64,000 nt of DNA from Brachionus rotundiformis. Lineage: Eukaryota > Rotifera > Eurotatoria > Ploima > Brachionidae. Below are positions 1 through 10,750 of the stretch, one piece after another (position 1 is the first letter of the stretch; each line of letters begins with the position of its first letter). The notes under the pieces are model-generated. The model saw only the letters and a list, made by a program, of their open reading frames with translations. It was not told where the DNA came from and searched no databases. The DNA lies in assembly GCA_016802295.1 (NCBI GenBank), contig JAESIW010000208.1, positions 659,948 through 723,947 on the forward strand, read 5' to 3'. The position numbers and the translations under genes are program-made.

Positions 1-810
1 ATTGTACCAGTATGTTAATTATATTAATCATTGCTATGCTTATGCGTCAAGTCTGGATTTGCCAGACTTTAAGCAATACTTTAGTCTTTCAAAATTATTA
101 TTATTTTTTTGTATTTCTGTACCGAGCTATAGCTCCTTCAGATTAAAAAAAAAAAGAATAAAATAAAAATAAATTTAAATAATAGAAAAAAAATATAATT
201 AAAAGTGTAATTAAAAAAAAATAAAATAGTTGAAAATAGAGGAAAATTAAAATTAGCTTGAAATAGAGAGTTACAGATACATTTTTTTAAATGTTTGATT
301 TTTCAAGGAAAAAAGAAGAAATAGTAAGGCAGCAATTACACAATGGAGTCGGGTATCCGATATACTTTAATACTAAAAATTCTATCCAATTTGTTTATAA
401 GCAATTCAATTTTTTTTGATTCTATCACTTTATTTCTTTAGTGGTTCCAATCACTTACAACTCAATTAATAAAAATATTATTTCTAGGCAAACAGTTTCT
501 TATTAGTTCTCTTCTTAATCTGTATCGATTTTCTCTTATATTATACCCATTTGTACTTTCCAATGATTCACTGTACCAACTTATCTTATCAAGTTCATTT
601 ATGATCTTGTACATTTGAATCACCGCGTCTCCTACTTGACAGCGTTGTTAAATCCATTAATACTTCGATCTGTCCATCTTCTTTGTACTCTCTCAAGTGT
701 GTCTATATCTTTCTTCAGGTATGGATTTCGTACTGAAACAAGTCAAGCAAGACTTGGGTACATTTTTTAAATAAAAGAGATATCATGGTTGTTAAAACCA
801 TTTAAAATTT
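1..810 (-). mobile_element. Decayed non-LTR retrotransposon 3' region
   Basis: Read on the minus strand, 600-770 gives frameshifted pieces such as NPYLKKDIDTLERVQRR and GDAVIQMYKII. These match the C-terminal part shared by the LINE copies at 12.9, 42.4 and 57 kb (for example RGDLIEMYKLVNGL). The 3' end lies near 1-110 and has the same short inverted repeat (AGTCTGG / CCAGACT) and ATT-rich tail as the copy at 63.6-63.8 kb. There are several stops and frame changes, so the copy is dead. The family is CR1/RTE-like by motif; the clade is not certain. Confidence 0.7.
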
Positions 811-1343
811 GTTCTATAACTCTGATTACTTTTGCCAAAGACGCACTTATTTGATTACACCATTTCATATCGGTATAATAATTTTAAGAAATTTCCGTTC
901 TCCGATTTTATCTAATAATAAAATAAATTTTTCTTAAAATTAAATTTCAAGGTATCATTATGTAAGAAAAAATAAATTTATGCTGAATGACCAAATTGAA
1001 TCATTAGACTTGTAAAGCTTTTAGTATTTTTAGCCATAAAAATTATCAAAATGAGATATTCTAATGGCGGTAATGCCTTATTCAGTAAATATGCAAATTC
1101 CATATGATTAAAAGAATATCAACATTAGATAAGATCTTTAATTAGATTGTGATGAAAAAACATTTTATTTTTTGTTAAAAACTGAACTTGTTGTGTCTTG
1201 GTAAAGCAATCAAATGGTTTGTCCAGTTAATCTTAATCTCTTAGCTGCAAAAATAGTTAAGCTCTTAGTTAACTTAAAAAAGCCATTTATTAAATCAATT
1301 TTTGAAAGAAATTTTTTTCTAAATTTAATTTTTTAATGGAAAA
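811..1343. other. AT-rich spacer upstream of RAD17
   Basis: I see no coding sequence or RNA gene here. The stretch next to the RAD17 ATG presumably holds its promoter and 5' UTR, but no clear TATA box or other motif can be named. Confidence 0.5.
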
Positions 1344-3489
1344 ATGAAATCTTGGGTATCATCGGCATTTAGCGACTCATCAGTAAGTTCAATTAAACCA
1401 TCTCGGTCCAAGACTTCCAGCCAAAAAGGCCCACCACTGCAGCAACCAAAACAAAAACAAACATTGTCCAATTTAACCAATAAAAATCTAAAAAACAAAA
1501 TAATCGAACCATTTGACAGTCCGGTCAAAGCAAAGCCACATAATTCTAGTAGTTTGGCAACTAAATATGAGCCACAAACTAGACCGGAATTGTCCGTGCA
1601 TAAAAATAAGGTCGAACAACTAAGCAGCATGCTTGATGACTGCTTGACAAAAACCAAAGGCTCCATTATACTTATTGAAGGTCCATCAGGATGCGGAAAG
1701 TACGTGGCTCTCAAAGTATTGTGTAGAGAAAAAAATGTTGAACTGATAGAATGGGATCAAAATTTTTTAAATCTAAAATCATTTGATCTTCAAAACGAGT
1801 CTGATTTGACTGCCTCCAATGAGTCCCAATTGAAGAATTTTACTCAATTTTTGTTCAAATCGTCCAGATACGAATCTAACCAACTTTTTGGTGAAAAAAA
1901 TTCTTCTAATTTAAAAAAAATCCTTCTGGTCAAAGAATTGCCAAATTTTGCCTTCAGAGATGTTCAAGTTTTTTTAAATCTTCTCCAAGATTTTAAGCGT
2001 TTCTCCATATTTTCGCTCATTTTCATTCTTACCCAAACCCATTGCTCAGATCTAAATCCTTACAAAATTTTCTCGACCGACACCAAAAAGAACCTCAGGG
2101 TTCAAGAAATTTCATTTAATCCTATAGCTAATACTTATTTGAGCAAAAAAATAGACCAGATATCCAAGTTGGAACGCTTTAGCTTTGTAGATAAGAAGTT
2201 TTTGGAAAATTTATGTGCCACTAGCAATGGCGATCTCCGACATGCCATCAACCTAATGGAATTGATAAGCACTGGCCACAAAGTAAATTTGATACATATG
2301 GAGAGAAAATGGTATTGAAAAAAGAACTAATTTTTATTATAATAATATTTTTAATTTTTTTTATGGCCAAAAGAAGTGACCTAATCAAATTTTAAATTAA
2401 TCATTGAATTAAAAAATTTTCTAATATTTTTATATTAATTGATTCTATTGTAAAATTAAATAGAAATTTTTTATCTAGTTTAATTTTATTTCAAAATTTT
2501 AAAAAATTATAATAAATAAAAAAATTTTAATTTTCTTAAAATTCAAAGCGTTTAAATTGATATGAGGCAAAAAAAGTAAAAAGAGCACAGATTGCATAAA
2601 TTTTGAATCTGGCAGCAAAGATGCCAATTTTACCATCTTTCGTGGCATTGGAAAAATTCTTCACCGAAAAAATATCGACTCATCATTTGAGCCATTTCAA
2701 CTTCCTGCCCATTTGGCCAATTTCAAAAGACCTCAACTCAACTCAATTCCCGAAGATATTTATGATAAACTTCCGCTCAGCTCGGACCTAATTCTGTCCT
2801 ATTTGCACCAAAATTACATCGACATTTTTAACATTAAGTCGTCAAGTGCTCATTTTGATGCTCGATTCGATGCGTTGATATCCATCAACGAAAACTTTAT
2901 TCACTCAGATATAATAAATAAAACCAGCGTTTTATTCGAGAGTGGTACCAACACAGGCAATCAGGAAGCCAGACTCAAAGAAATATCTGCTAGTTTATCC
3001 ATAAGATCAGTTTTGTTCAATTTCTATTTCAATTCAGAAAACGAGTCCAAGAGCATGTGGATGCCATTGTTTAAGCCATTCAATTCAAAATTGATAGATG
3101 CCAAGCTAAAGCAGAAAAAAATGGCCAGAGATTTTGTAAATTTGGCAGCTGAAAAGATTGCTTTAATGAACAAATATTTGTTAGAGATGAACAAAGAGCT
3201 GTTTACCGAGTTTATTCCGTTTATGCAGCTGAGAAGTTTGTCAAGGCGGCCGGGACTCCCAAGAGATGGTTTAACAATGATGATATTCAAGCCGGAATTC
3301 ACTCCGCTATTTTCCAAGTGTGCCAAGGCAAGAACAAATGCTCAGCAAGCAACAGAGAATGACTATGAAAATGAAGAAGTTAAAGAAGATGTTGTTGATA
3401 TTAAATGTGATAGAAAAAACGCCACAGCAAAAGGAACCTATGAATACGAGGACACAAATGGTCTTAAAATAGAGGATTTTGTCTTTTAA
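1344..3489 (+). CDS. RAD17: RAD17-like checkpoint clamp loader
   Basis: RAD17 replaces RFC1 in a clamp loader that places the 9-1-1 ring on damaged DNA in the nucleus. Two exons are proposed: 1344-2282 and 2584-3489 (phase-0 intron, 301 nt), giving 614 residues; human RAD17 has about 680. Family blocks occur in order: RPELSVHKNKVEQL, a P-loop region GPSGCGKYVALKVL, ELIEWD, ILLVKELPNFAFRD, ISFNPIANTY, SNGDLRHAINLMELIS, then in exon 2 DANFTIFRGIGKILHRKNID and LILSYLHQNYIDIF. The Walker A Ser/Thr is Tyr here (GKY instead of GKT), and the Walker B stretch reads VKELP where vertebrates have VEDLP. The tail after 3340 is acidic. The intron lacks a good pyrimidine tract, so the exact junction is less sure than the identity. 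Confidence 0.82.
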
Positions 3490-3990
3490 TTAATTAATGA
3501 ATGAATAGTTATAATTTATTAATTTAAATTCATTGAATAAATATAAAATCAAGTTTTTCAATTTTTTTAAAATTTATTTTGAAATTTGTAATAAAAATTT
3601 TTTTTTGATTTTTTTTTGACTTACAATTATTACTTTATAATGTTCTGGGACAGTTTTCTGATCTATTTTATCAGCTAAAATTAATTATTCAAAAAAATAA
3701 ATTTTTAGAAGTTCGACAAGTCAAAAAACATTGAAGTTCAACATGGATCTATTCCGTATAAATCGTGTACAACAAGCCTTCTCTTGAAGTCTTGATTTTT
3801 TGATCCACCAAATACAACTTGGAAATCAAGTAGATGTTGTACAGGATGTTGCTAAAGTTTAGAAATTTTTTTCCGTTAACAAAATCGTTTTTGCGTATAT
3901 AATAGGTGGGAAAATAAGAAAAAAGCGTTTTTTTTTCAAATTTTTATTTTTCATCAGTCAAAGATCATAAAAATCCCCAAAAAAATACGA
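3490..3990. other. Spacer with an isolated Tc1-type terminal repeat
   Basis: No gene seen. At 3840-3868 there is a sequence starting TACAGGATGTTG that closely resembles the left end of the Tc1 element at 53.88 kb. It faces the plus direction, has no transposase next to it, and is probably a solo or deleted end. Confidence 0.45.
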
Positions 3991-4190
3991 TACAATAAAT
4001 TAAAAAAAAAATGGTTCAAAAGTTTAGAAATTTTTACAATTTAATATTTAAAATGACCGCCTTTGGTGTTATAACAAAATTCTTTTTGGCAAAGATTCAA
4101 TCAACTTTTGCGCGTACTCAGTCGGAATCTTTAACCACTCTTTTAAACTGTAAAACTTCTATTAAATGTTCAATTTAGCTTGAAAGTTTT
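3991..4190 (-). mobile_element. Tc1/mariner relic, transposase 3' end
   Basis: The minus strand carries the end of a Tc1-type transposase gene (IPTEYAQKLIESLPKR-like text, with stops) followed by a terminal repeat that starts at the TA at 3991. The same tail and repeat occur at 54.70-54.86 kb on the plus strand, so the two are copies of one family. Only about 200 bp remain and the copy cannot be active. Confidence 0.7.
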
Positions 4191-5583
4191 GAAAAGAGAG
4201 TTCGCGTAAGCATACTTTAGCCATTTCAAAATATTTATTGATAATTTTTTTTAATAATTGATCCAAAATAATGAAATTTAAAGGTTTAAATTAATTTAAA
4301 TTCAAAATCTTAAATTTTAAAAAATTTCAAGACTAAAGGATAATTTGGTTAATTTAATTTCAAAAATCCAAAGTACCACCAATTAGTCCTATATATTTTA
4401 GAAAATAGATTTAGTAATGGACTACCAAATTTTGGTTTATTCAAAATACCTTGGTCAAAACAAAAGTGATGCCCACAAATCTAATATATATATTTAAAGA
4501 TTATTTAGTTATCTATGACTGTGTAAAATTTGATTTAAATCAAATGTTACTATAGAAAGTTATAGCAAAAAGAAGCAAAAAACAGCAATTTTTAAGAATT
4601 TTACCAAGTGGTCACTTTTTGGCCGTATTTTAAAGATTTTTTACGAACGGAACATAATAGAGAAATGATCTATGGCTAATTTTAATCAGCATTAAATTTG
4701 ACATCAAAATATGTGTTAATCAATAATTAGTAATATTAATAACTTCGAGGACATTTTAGTCAAAAGTCGGTCAAGGTGATATGAGCCCGATACCGTATAA
4801 ATACAGTATTTTTATTTGCTATGAAACAAAAAAATTCACGTATTTGAAAACACGTTCTTTTTTTTGAACGGTATAAAAGCCGTTCATTTTAACAAAATTT
4901 ATTAAAATTTAAAAAAAAAAAACGTTCCATTCACGGTTCTCGACCCGTTCCAAACTCAGTTCGAGTTCCATTCACCGTTCCAAAAAAATCTTATTATCAA
5001 TAACTATTTATAGAAGACAAATATCAATAACACTTTTGAGGTCGAATCTCAGACAAATGTACCTTCAACTTCAAGGCAAAGCGTCGAAACAAGCGGGAAA
5101 AAAATGATGTCCAGTTAAAAAAAGTAATTTAAAAGATAATTAAAAATAAACAATAATTTCTCAAAAAATAAAGGATAACGTCCCTAAAAAATAATTCAAA
5201 AATTATCTAAATGAAAGAAGAACAAATACCCTAAAAAGATAAATACTTTGCAAGTAATTAAATAAATAAATTTAAAATATGAATAAATTTTTTTGAAAAT
5301 TTGACTAAATAAGCTTTTTTAAAAAGGTAATTTTAGGAATGAATGCATTCAAAAAAGAGAACTAGATTGGAAAAGTATGTGGAATTACGCCGTTAATTCA
5401 CGGAAAAAGAATCGCTTTAGCAAAAAAAAATAAAAAATATTAAACAAAAAAATCTTTCAATCAAATGGAAATTTAAATTAAAAAATAATTAATATTGAAA
5501 AAATATTATGAACTGAACAAACGTGTTCGATTAGGCACATTGTATTTACAAATCGGGTTACGACTTAAGAAGAAAATACCTTA
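4191..5583. other. AT-rich spacer with a GTTCC motif cluster
   Basis: No reading frame of interest. Between about 4850 and 4990 a short palindrome (GAACGG, 8 nt, CCGTTC; 4867-4886) is followed by several ACGTTCC/CGGTTC/CCGTTCC words. The rest is low-complexity A/T. Confidence 0.5.
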
Positions 5584-6230
5584 GCATCGGCATAATTTAC
5601 TACAATGGTAGAAAGCACTGTGACACCTTGGAAAGCACGGTTAATCCTGTTGTTGGGGTGAAGAGTACTGTCGAACCATTCCGGTATTCCGTCAGAAGAG
5701 AAAACAAAAGTGTTGAACGCTTTTGCAAAGGGCGAGATAACCGTAATTGTTGCCACAATTTCATTTGGTATTGACGTCTATGTACCAAATGTACGCTTTG
5801 TAATTCATCGCGGGATGCCCAAATCACTCGATGGCATTCTACCAAGAATGCGGAAGATCTGGTAGATATGGTCATGTTGGTGATTGTCGTATGTTCTGGT
5901 TCGCCGTTGATTTTAAAGTGTGTGTGGCATCATTGGAAGGACGGAATATATTGACCGTGCTGATTTAAACTATCAATTTTTTGTGTGCTTTCAAAGATAG
6001 ACTCGCTTATGTTAGAGTACAGAAATAGAAATTTGGATACCGATCAAGAAAAAATAGAAATGCTCCGGAGATATGTATTGACAAGCTTGGCGAATCATAA
6101 GGTGGGTTAGGTTTTATGATAACAATCTCAAAAGGTTTCCATGACAATTTGCAAGTTGTGTGGAAATCGTAGGAGACTATTCTACTAGGCCTTCATTAGT
6201 AGCCAATATAGGTCATGTTTTGCGAAATAA
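5584..6230 (+). pseudogene. RecQ-family helicase fragment, frameshifted
   Basis: Three plus-strand frames must be read in turn to follow the C-terminal RecA-like domain of a RecQ DNA helicase. Frame one at 5584-5650 gives GIIYYNGRKHCDTLES. Frame two at about 5670-5850 gives SEEKTKVLNAFAKGEITVI, then VATISFG and VRFVIHRGMPKSLDG. Frame three at about 5820-5890 gives FYQECGRSGRYGHVGDC, the arginine-finger motif VI region (family form YYQEsGRaGRDG). A Met-Gly pair expected after ISFG is missing. Near 6145 ICKLCGNRR may be part of the zinc-binding region. No N-terminal helicase half is present. It is denser in G+C than the surrounding spacer, suggesting recent loss or a retained exon of a lost or transposon-borne helicase. 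The subfamily cannot be named. Confidence 0.72.
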
Positions 6231-6555
6231 TGGAAAAATATAAGGAAAAATGAAGTCATCTAATAACAATGACGCATATAAGAAATACAAAAAATAACTC
6301 AAAATTTGATGTGACAGTGGTAATGAAAGTGAAATCGCGAGAAGGCAAGTCGAAGCAAGGACTTCGACTGAGATTGAAAGAGAAAATATAAATCTTTAAC
6401 CCAAATTCTAGTAACCTAGGATAAGATTAATAAAATAATTATAGTCTGACCCCAAAACACGAACTCTGAAAGGCAGCTAGGGTTAGTGCCTAAAAAAAAT
6501 ATACTTAGGATAAAATTTAATATAATTTAATTTTGTAAAATGTCTTTTATTTAGC
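6231..6555. other. Spacer between RecQ fragment and GPLD1
   Basis: No gene recognised. The part next to 6556 should contain the GPLD1 3' UTR. Confidence 0.5.
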
Positions 6556-9500
6556 TTATAATTCATAGAGATTAATTTCTCCTGAAAGTCTGTGATTTTT
6601 TTGGCTAGCGTGAATAGAAGATACAGTAATTATTCTATTGTTAAAATTTTTGACAAAGACAAAATCAAATCCGAATCTTGATCGTTTTTTACTATTTAAA
6701 AGAGCCTTTGAATATTTTAACGGACACGGATATATATCGAATATTGAACATTGATCAGTAAAATTCTTCAAAATATTAATGCCTCCATCAAAAATAAATA
6801 TCATTCCCTCTTGAATCTTGTCAATTTGAGCAACACTTTGTGATCGTTTAGGCGCACTTATTACTAAACTCTCTTCTTGTCTATTTTCAATTTGGTAAAA
6901 TCCTAATTTAGATCCAAATCCTGAATATGATCTGTCACTTTTAATAATTGATATAAACTCGTATGTTTCATTTTTAATATTAAATATTCGAACAACACCG
7001 GCTCTATTTAGCTCAAGCGAATCGCCATTTTCAAGTTTGGTATTTTCGGTAGTTGATGAAACGGCCAAAAGCAATCTTTCATTCTGTAAAGATAAGTCAA
7101 AATCATAGCCGAATTGTGCCCATTCTACGTTTCCTTTTAAAATCATGACAGGTTTTTGATTAGGATATTTGAACACATAAAGTCGACCTACTGACTGAAT
7201 ATCTTGATCTGATATTTGGCAATCTTCACGAAAGCATCTTCTTGATTGAGGTGCTCCGACGTACAAATATTCATATTTAGATTTTGCCGAAAAACCGAAC
7301 CATTCATAGGCCATTTGTCCAGTAATAAACCAATCTGAATCCGATATATCAACTTGGGATTTAAGATTATCTTTATTTAAAAAAACGGCAACAAAACCAC
7401 ACTGATCGGCACAAGTAGCCGCAAATGGTGAACTCACAATCAAATCATCCTTACCATCGTAATTGACATCACCTCTTGAAATTTTCCATCCAAGATTACA
7501 ATAATTATACTTGTTACAATAAATGGTTACATTAGGATGCTCATATTTTAAACTTTTGTCTCCGAAATAAATAAAAATTCGACCCTTAATCAAAATTATT
7601 TTTTCTTATTTTATTTAATTGAAAAAAAAATGTTTATTTTACTTCGTACTTAATATTATGCAAATTAAAAGAAGGAGCAGATACCACAATATCATTAAAT
7701 CCATCTGAATTAATGTCTAAAATTGTTACCGAATGACCAAATCTTGAGCTGACTGCATCACTTGGCGGCTTTATGATAAAACTAGCTTGTTTTTCTAAAT
7801 TCAGATTCTCTAATGGAATAGATTTTTTAGCTGTATTTACCACAAAAACAGCCCCATTTTGATATGAGTTTAACTCAGAATAAACCGGAGCTCCGATAAC
7901 CAAATCATCACTGCCATCCAAATTCAAGTCACCACTGGCCATTGACCATCCCAATTGTGCATTGTCATTTAATATAAAATATGTTGAGTTACTTTTTTCA
8001 GAAAATGTATTTTTCAAACTGTAATCAAAGTGTTGTCTGTATTTTAATGTAGTTCTTATATAAACTCCTTTTTGAGTTATTTCAGTTTGATAATAAGATG
8101 AATCCAAATTGGTCGGTTGAAAATGAGGTTCGATTGATCTATAATGCTTATTAGAATTCATTACTTTACTCGAATTACAACTAATAAACATTATATTATG
8201 ATCTAATTTGCACTTATCAACTCCATTTTCCAACATGTAAAAAAATTTATTCCAAGAAATTTGAGTCCACTTGAAAAAAATATTAAGTCATAATTTTCTA
8301 ATTTGATATCAATTAAATAATATTGAGCTAAATAAATTGAAAAATTAATAAATAATAATTAGAGTTGGTCAAAATTCAAAGTCATATTTGACTTTTGACC
8401 AAAACTGATAACAATCTTTTCCTAGTTAATACAAATTTTTAAAAAAATTAAATAAAATACTTCAAAAAAATATTTTTCTCTTTATATCTGTTTTGTTAAC
8501 AAATATATTAAATTAACTTAATCATTAAACTTTAAAATTAATAAATTTATGCGGGCATTATATGATCAATTTCCTTTTATTAATATAATCAAAGTTAACT
8601 AACTGTTGCCATATCATCTAGTCCACCAAGGAAAAAATCATTCAGCCTATCGACCATAAAGGCACTTTTTTTAAAATAATCCGCATACAACAACGATACG
8701 GCTATTTGCTCACCCAAGCGACCCAGAAATAGCAAACTCGAACATTCAATTATTTCGGCCTTGGTTATTTTTTCACCACCATACAAATCGTAGTAAATGT
8801 TATACAAGTCATCATAAGGCACATACCATTCTCCCAAGTCGCCAATGTATTTTGTGTCAAGCTCAAATTGATTGACTACATCGCCTCCAAAGTCACCAAC
8901 GCTGTGCGCCTGACTAAACGAGCCGTGAAAATTAACATAGCCCATTGATGATAAAAATCCTTGAACAACGCCAAGACTGTGCCAAGTAACATCAGCCATT
9001 TGATGAGACTTAAATAAAAAAATAGCTTTTCTTTTTTAATATTAAATATTAAATGAGTATATAATACTATAAAACCCAAAGTAAACACAATCAAGCGTTG
9101 TGCGTCCTTAAAGAGACAAAAAAAAATTTTAATAATTAAACATGGTTTAATAAATAAAAATTTTAAATTACTTCATTGAATGGCCTTTGGTATGTTTTTT
9201 GAATGTATCGAATAGTTGCATTTAGAAATGGAACCCAGTGTGTATCTTCGCTAACATCAGCCAATGCTCCTTTTTTGCATATACTTGGATAGTACGAGTC
9301 CGGGTAAGGATTACCAGCTTTTCAAATAGAATTTTTAGCTACAAATGATTTATGGCAAATTGAGCAGAATATTTACCTTGAAAAGCTGATTGATATTTTT
9401 CGATAAGCTTTAATTAAAAGAAATTAAAAAAAATTAACTTGAATCTAATTAATTTACTTTTTTTGCACTCAAATTTTGATCAAATATATGGTCATAATGT

Positions 9501-9607
9501 GCTGCAGCTCGATGGGCTATTTCAATGTGTGTGCTGATGCCGCACGAATTGACAGAATCGATTACGAATAAATAACAAACTAAATATAAAATTGACATTT
9601 TTTTCAT
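6556..9607 (-). CDS. GPLD1: GPI-specific phospholipase D
   Basis: GPLD1 is a secreted zinc enzyme that cleaves glycosylphosphatidylinositol anchors. Seven exons fit without frame breaks: 9607-9458, 9407-9377, 9317-9172, 9106-9068, 9008-8604, 8269-7643 and 7584-6556, giving 808 residues against about 840 in human. Residues 1-21 form a signal peptide (hydrophobic, ending SVNS) followed by CGISTHIEIAHRA. Zinc-ligand blocks are all kept: EDTHWVPF, ISHQMADVTWHSLG, VNFHGSFSQAHSVGDFGGDV and FFLGGLDDMA. The C-terminal half is a beta-propeller of FG-GAP repeats with Ca-binding loops, for example DLNLDGSDDLVIGAP, DINSDGFNDIVVSAP and DVNYDGKDDLIVSSP. Two micro-exons (31 and 39 nt) encode KLIEKYQSAFQ and DAQRLIVFTLGFI. 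All introns are GT-AG and 45-334 nt long. Confidence 0.93.
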
Positions 9608-10750
9608 TGAAAAATAATTATTTCAAAAAAATATATATATATATATAAATATAAAAATGTGTGTTATTCACATTGATTATAAAATTGATGAAACTAGCAT
9701 AATTTTAATAAATTAAATTTAAAAATTTTTTTTCACCAAATTTGGCTTGAAAAAATTACTAAATTAAGAGTTAAAAATTCAATTAGACTATAACAATGAA
9801 AAATATGTTAAAATTAAAATCTAAGAAAAATTACAATATGATAAAAAAATTTTCATCTTCAAATTCGTAAATTATTAATCAAATCATTCAATTTGATATT
9901 TTTTTTTGTTAAAACAAACTTAACTAATTTAATTTTTTTAATTTTTTTAAAATATGATTTTCTTTATGAATTAATAGATATTCGATTGATGAGTTGAATC
10001 GATTTTCAGTTCCATTTTATTTTAATTAAACCTTTTTATCATTAAATTTTAAAAATGGTCAAATAAAATTCAAGTTTTAAATCTTTACAAAATTCTAATC
10101 ATCAATATTTTATTATAAAAAAGTATGAACAAATTTAAACTTATCTTCTGTTATATCTTAGTTATTTAATTCAGACTTTAACCCTTTTATTTATAAACAT
10201 ATATTATTCACAAAAAATATTAGTTATATATTTTTCAATGGTTTCTGCCTCTTTGAAAATAATTTGTAAATTAATGAACTTTTTTTTCCATTCAAAAGAA
10301 ATATTTTTGTTTTTCTATTTGATTTAAATTAAAAAATAAAATTTTTGAAATATAAACGATCACCGTCTCTTAAAGCCTAGATCAATTATCTGAAATTAAA
10401 AGTTGGTAAATAGTATTACAGAATATATTTCAGCATATTTTTTTCTCGAGTCTAATTTATTCTTTTAATTTTCCAGTCTGCACTTAATTCTACTGAAAAT
10501 ATACGATTATCTTAGAAAAGCTTTTATCTATCTATTTTCCAGACTAAACTCTAAAAATAAGTAGTTTTAACTCATACCTTAAATATATACCAAGATTTGG
10601 ATACTCAGATTTTACTAAGTATTTGGCTGTGTGTGTGTGTATGTGTATGAGTTTTATTTTTAAATCAGCAATTTTCCAAGTTCATTTTTGATTAATTAAT
10701 AATTAAATTAGATTAATATTTTTTTTTTGTTAGTTTTATTGTATGCAAAA
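9608..10750. other. Spacer between GPLD1 and the SLC6 gene
   Basis: The two genes are transcribed away from each other, so this stretch holds both promoters. A (TA)n run lies near 9635-9655 and a (TG)n run near 10628-10650. No additional gene is seen. Confidence 0.6.

Noticed and set aside
1325..1714. Minus-strand frame of 129 codons over RAD17
   Set aside because: Antisense to RAD17 coding text; composition is the complement of Lys/Ser/Gln-rich codons.
5565..5875. Minus-strand frames over the RecQ fragment
   Set aside because: The plus strand carries recognisable RecQ motifs; the antisense frames do not resemble any protein.
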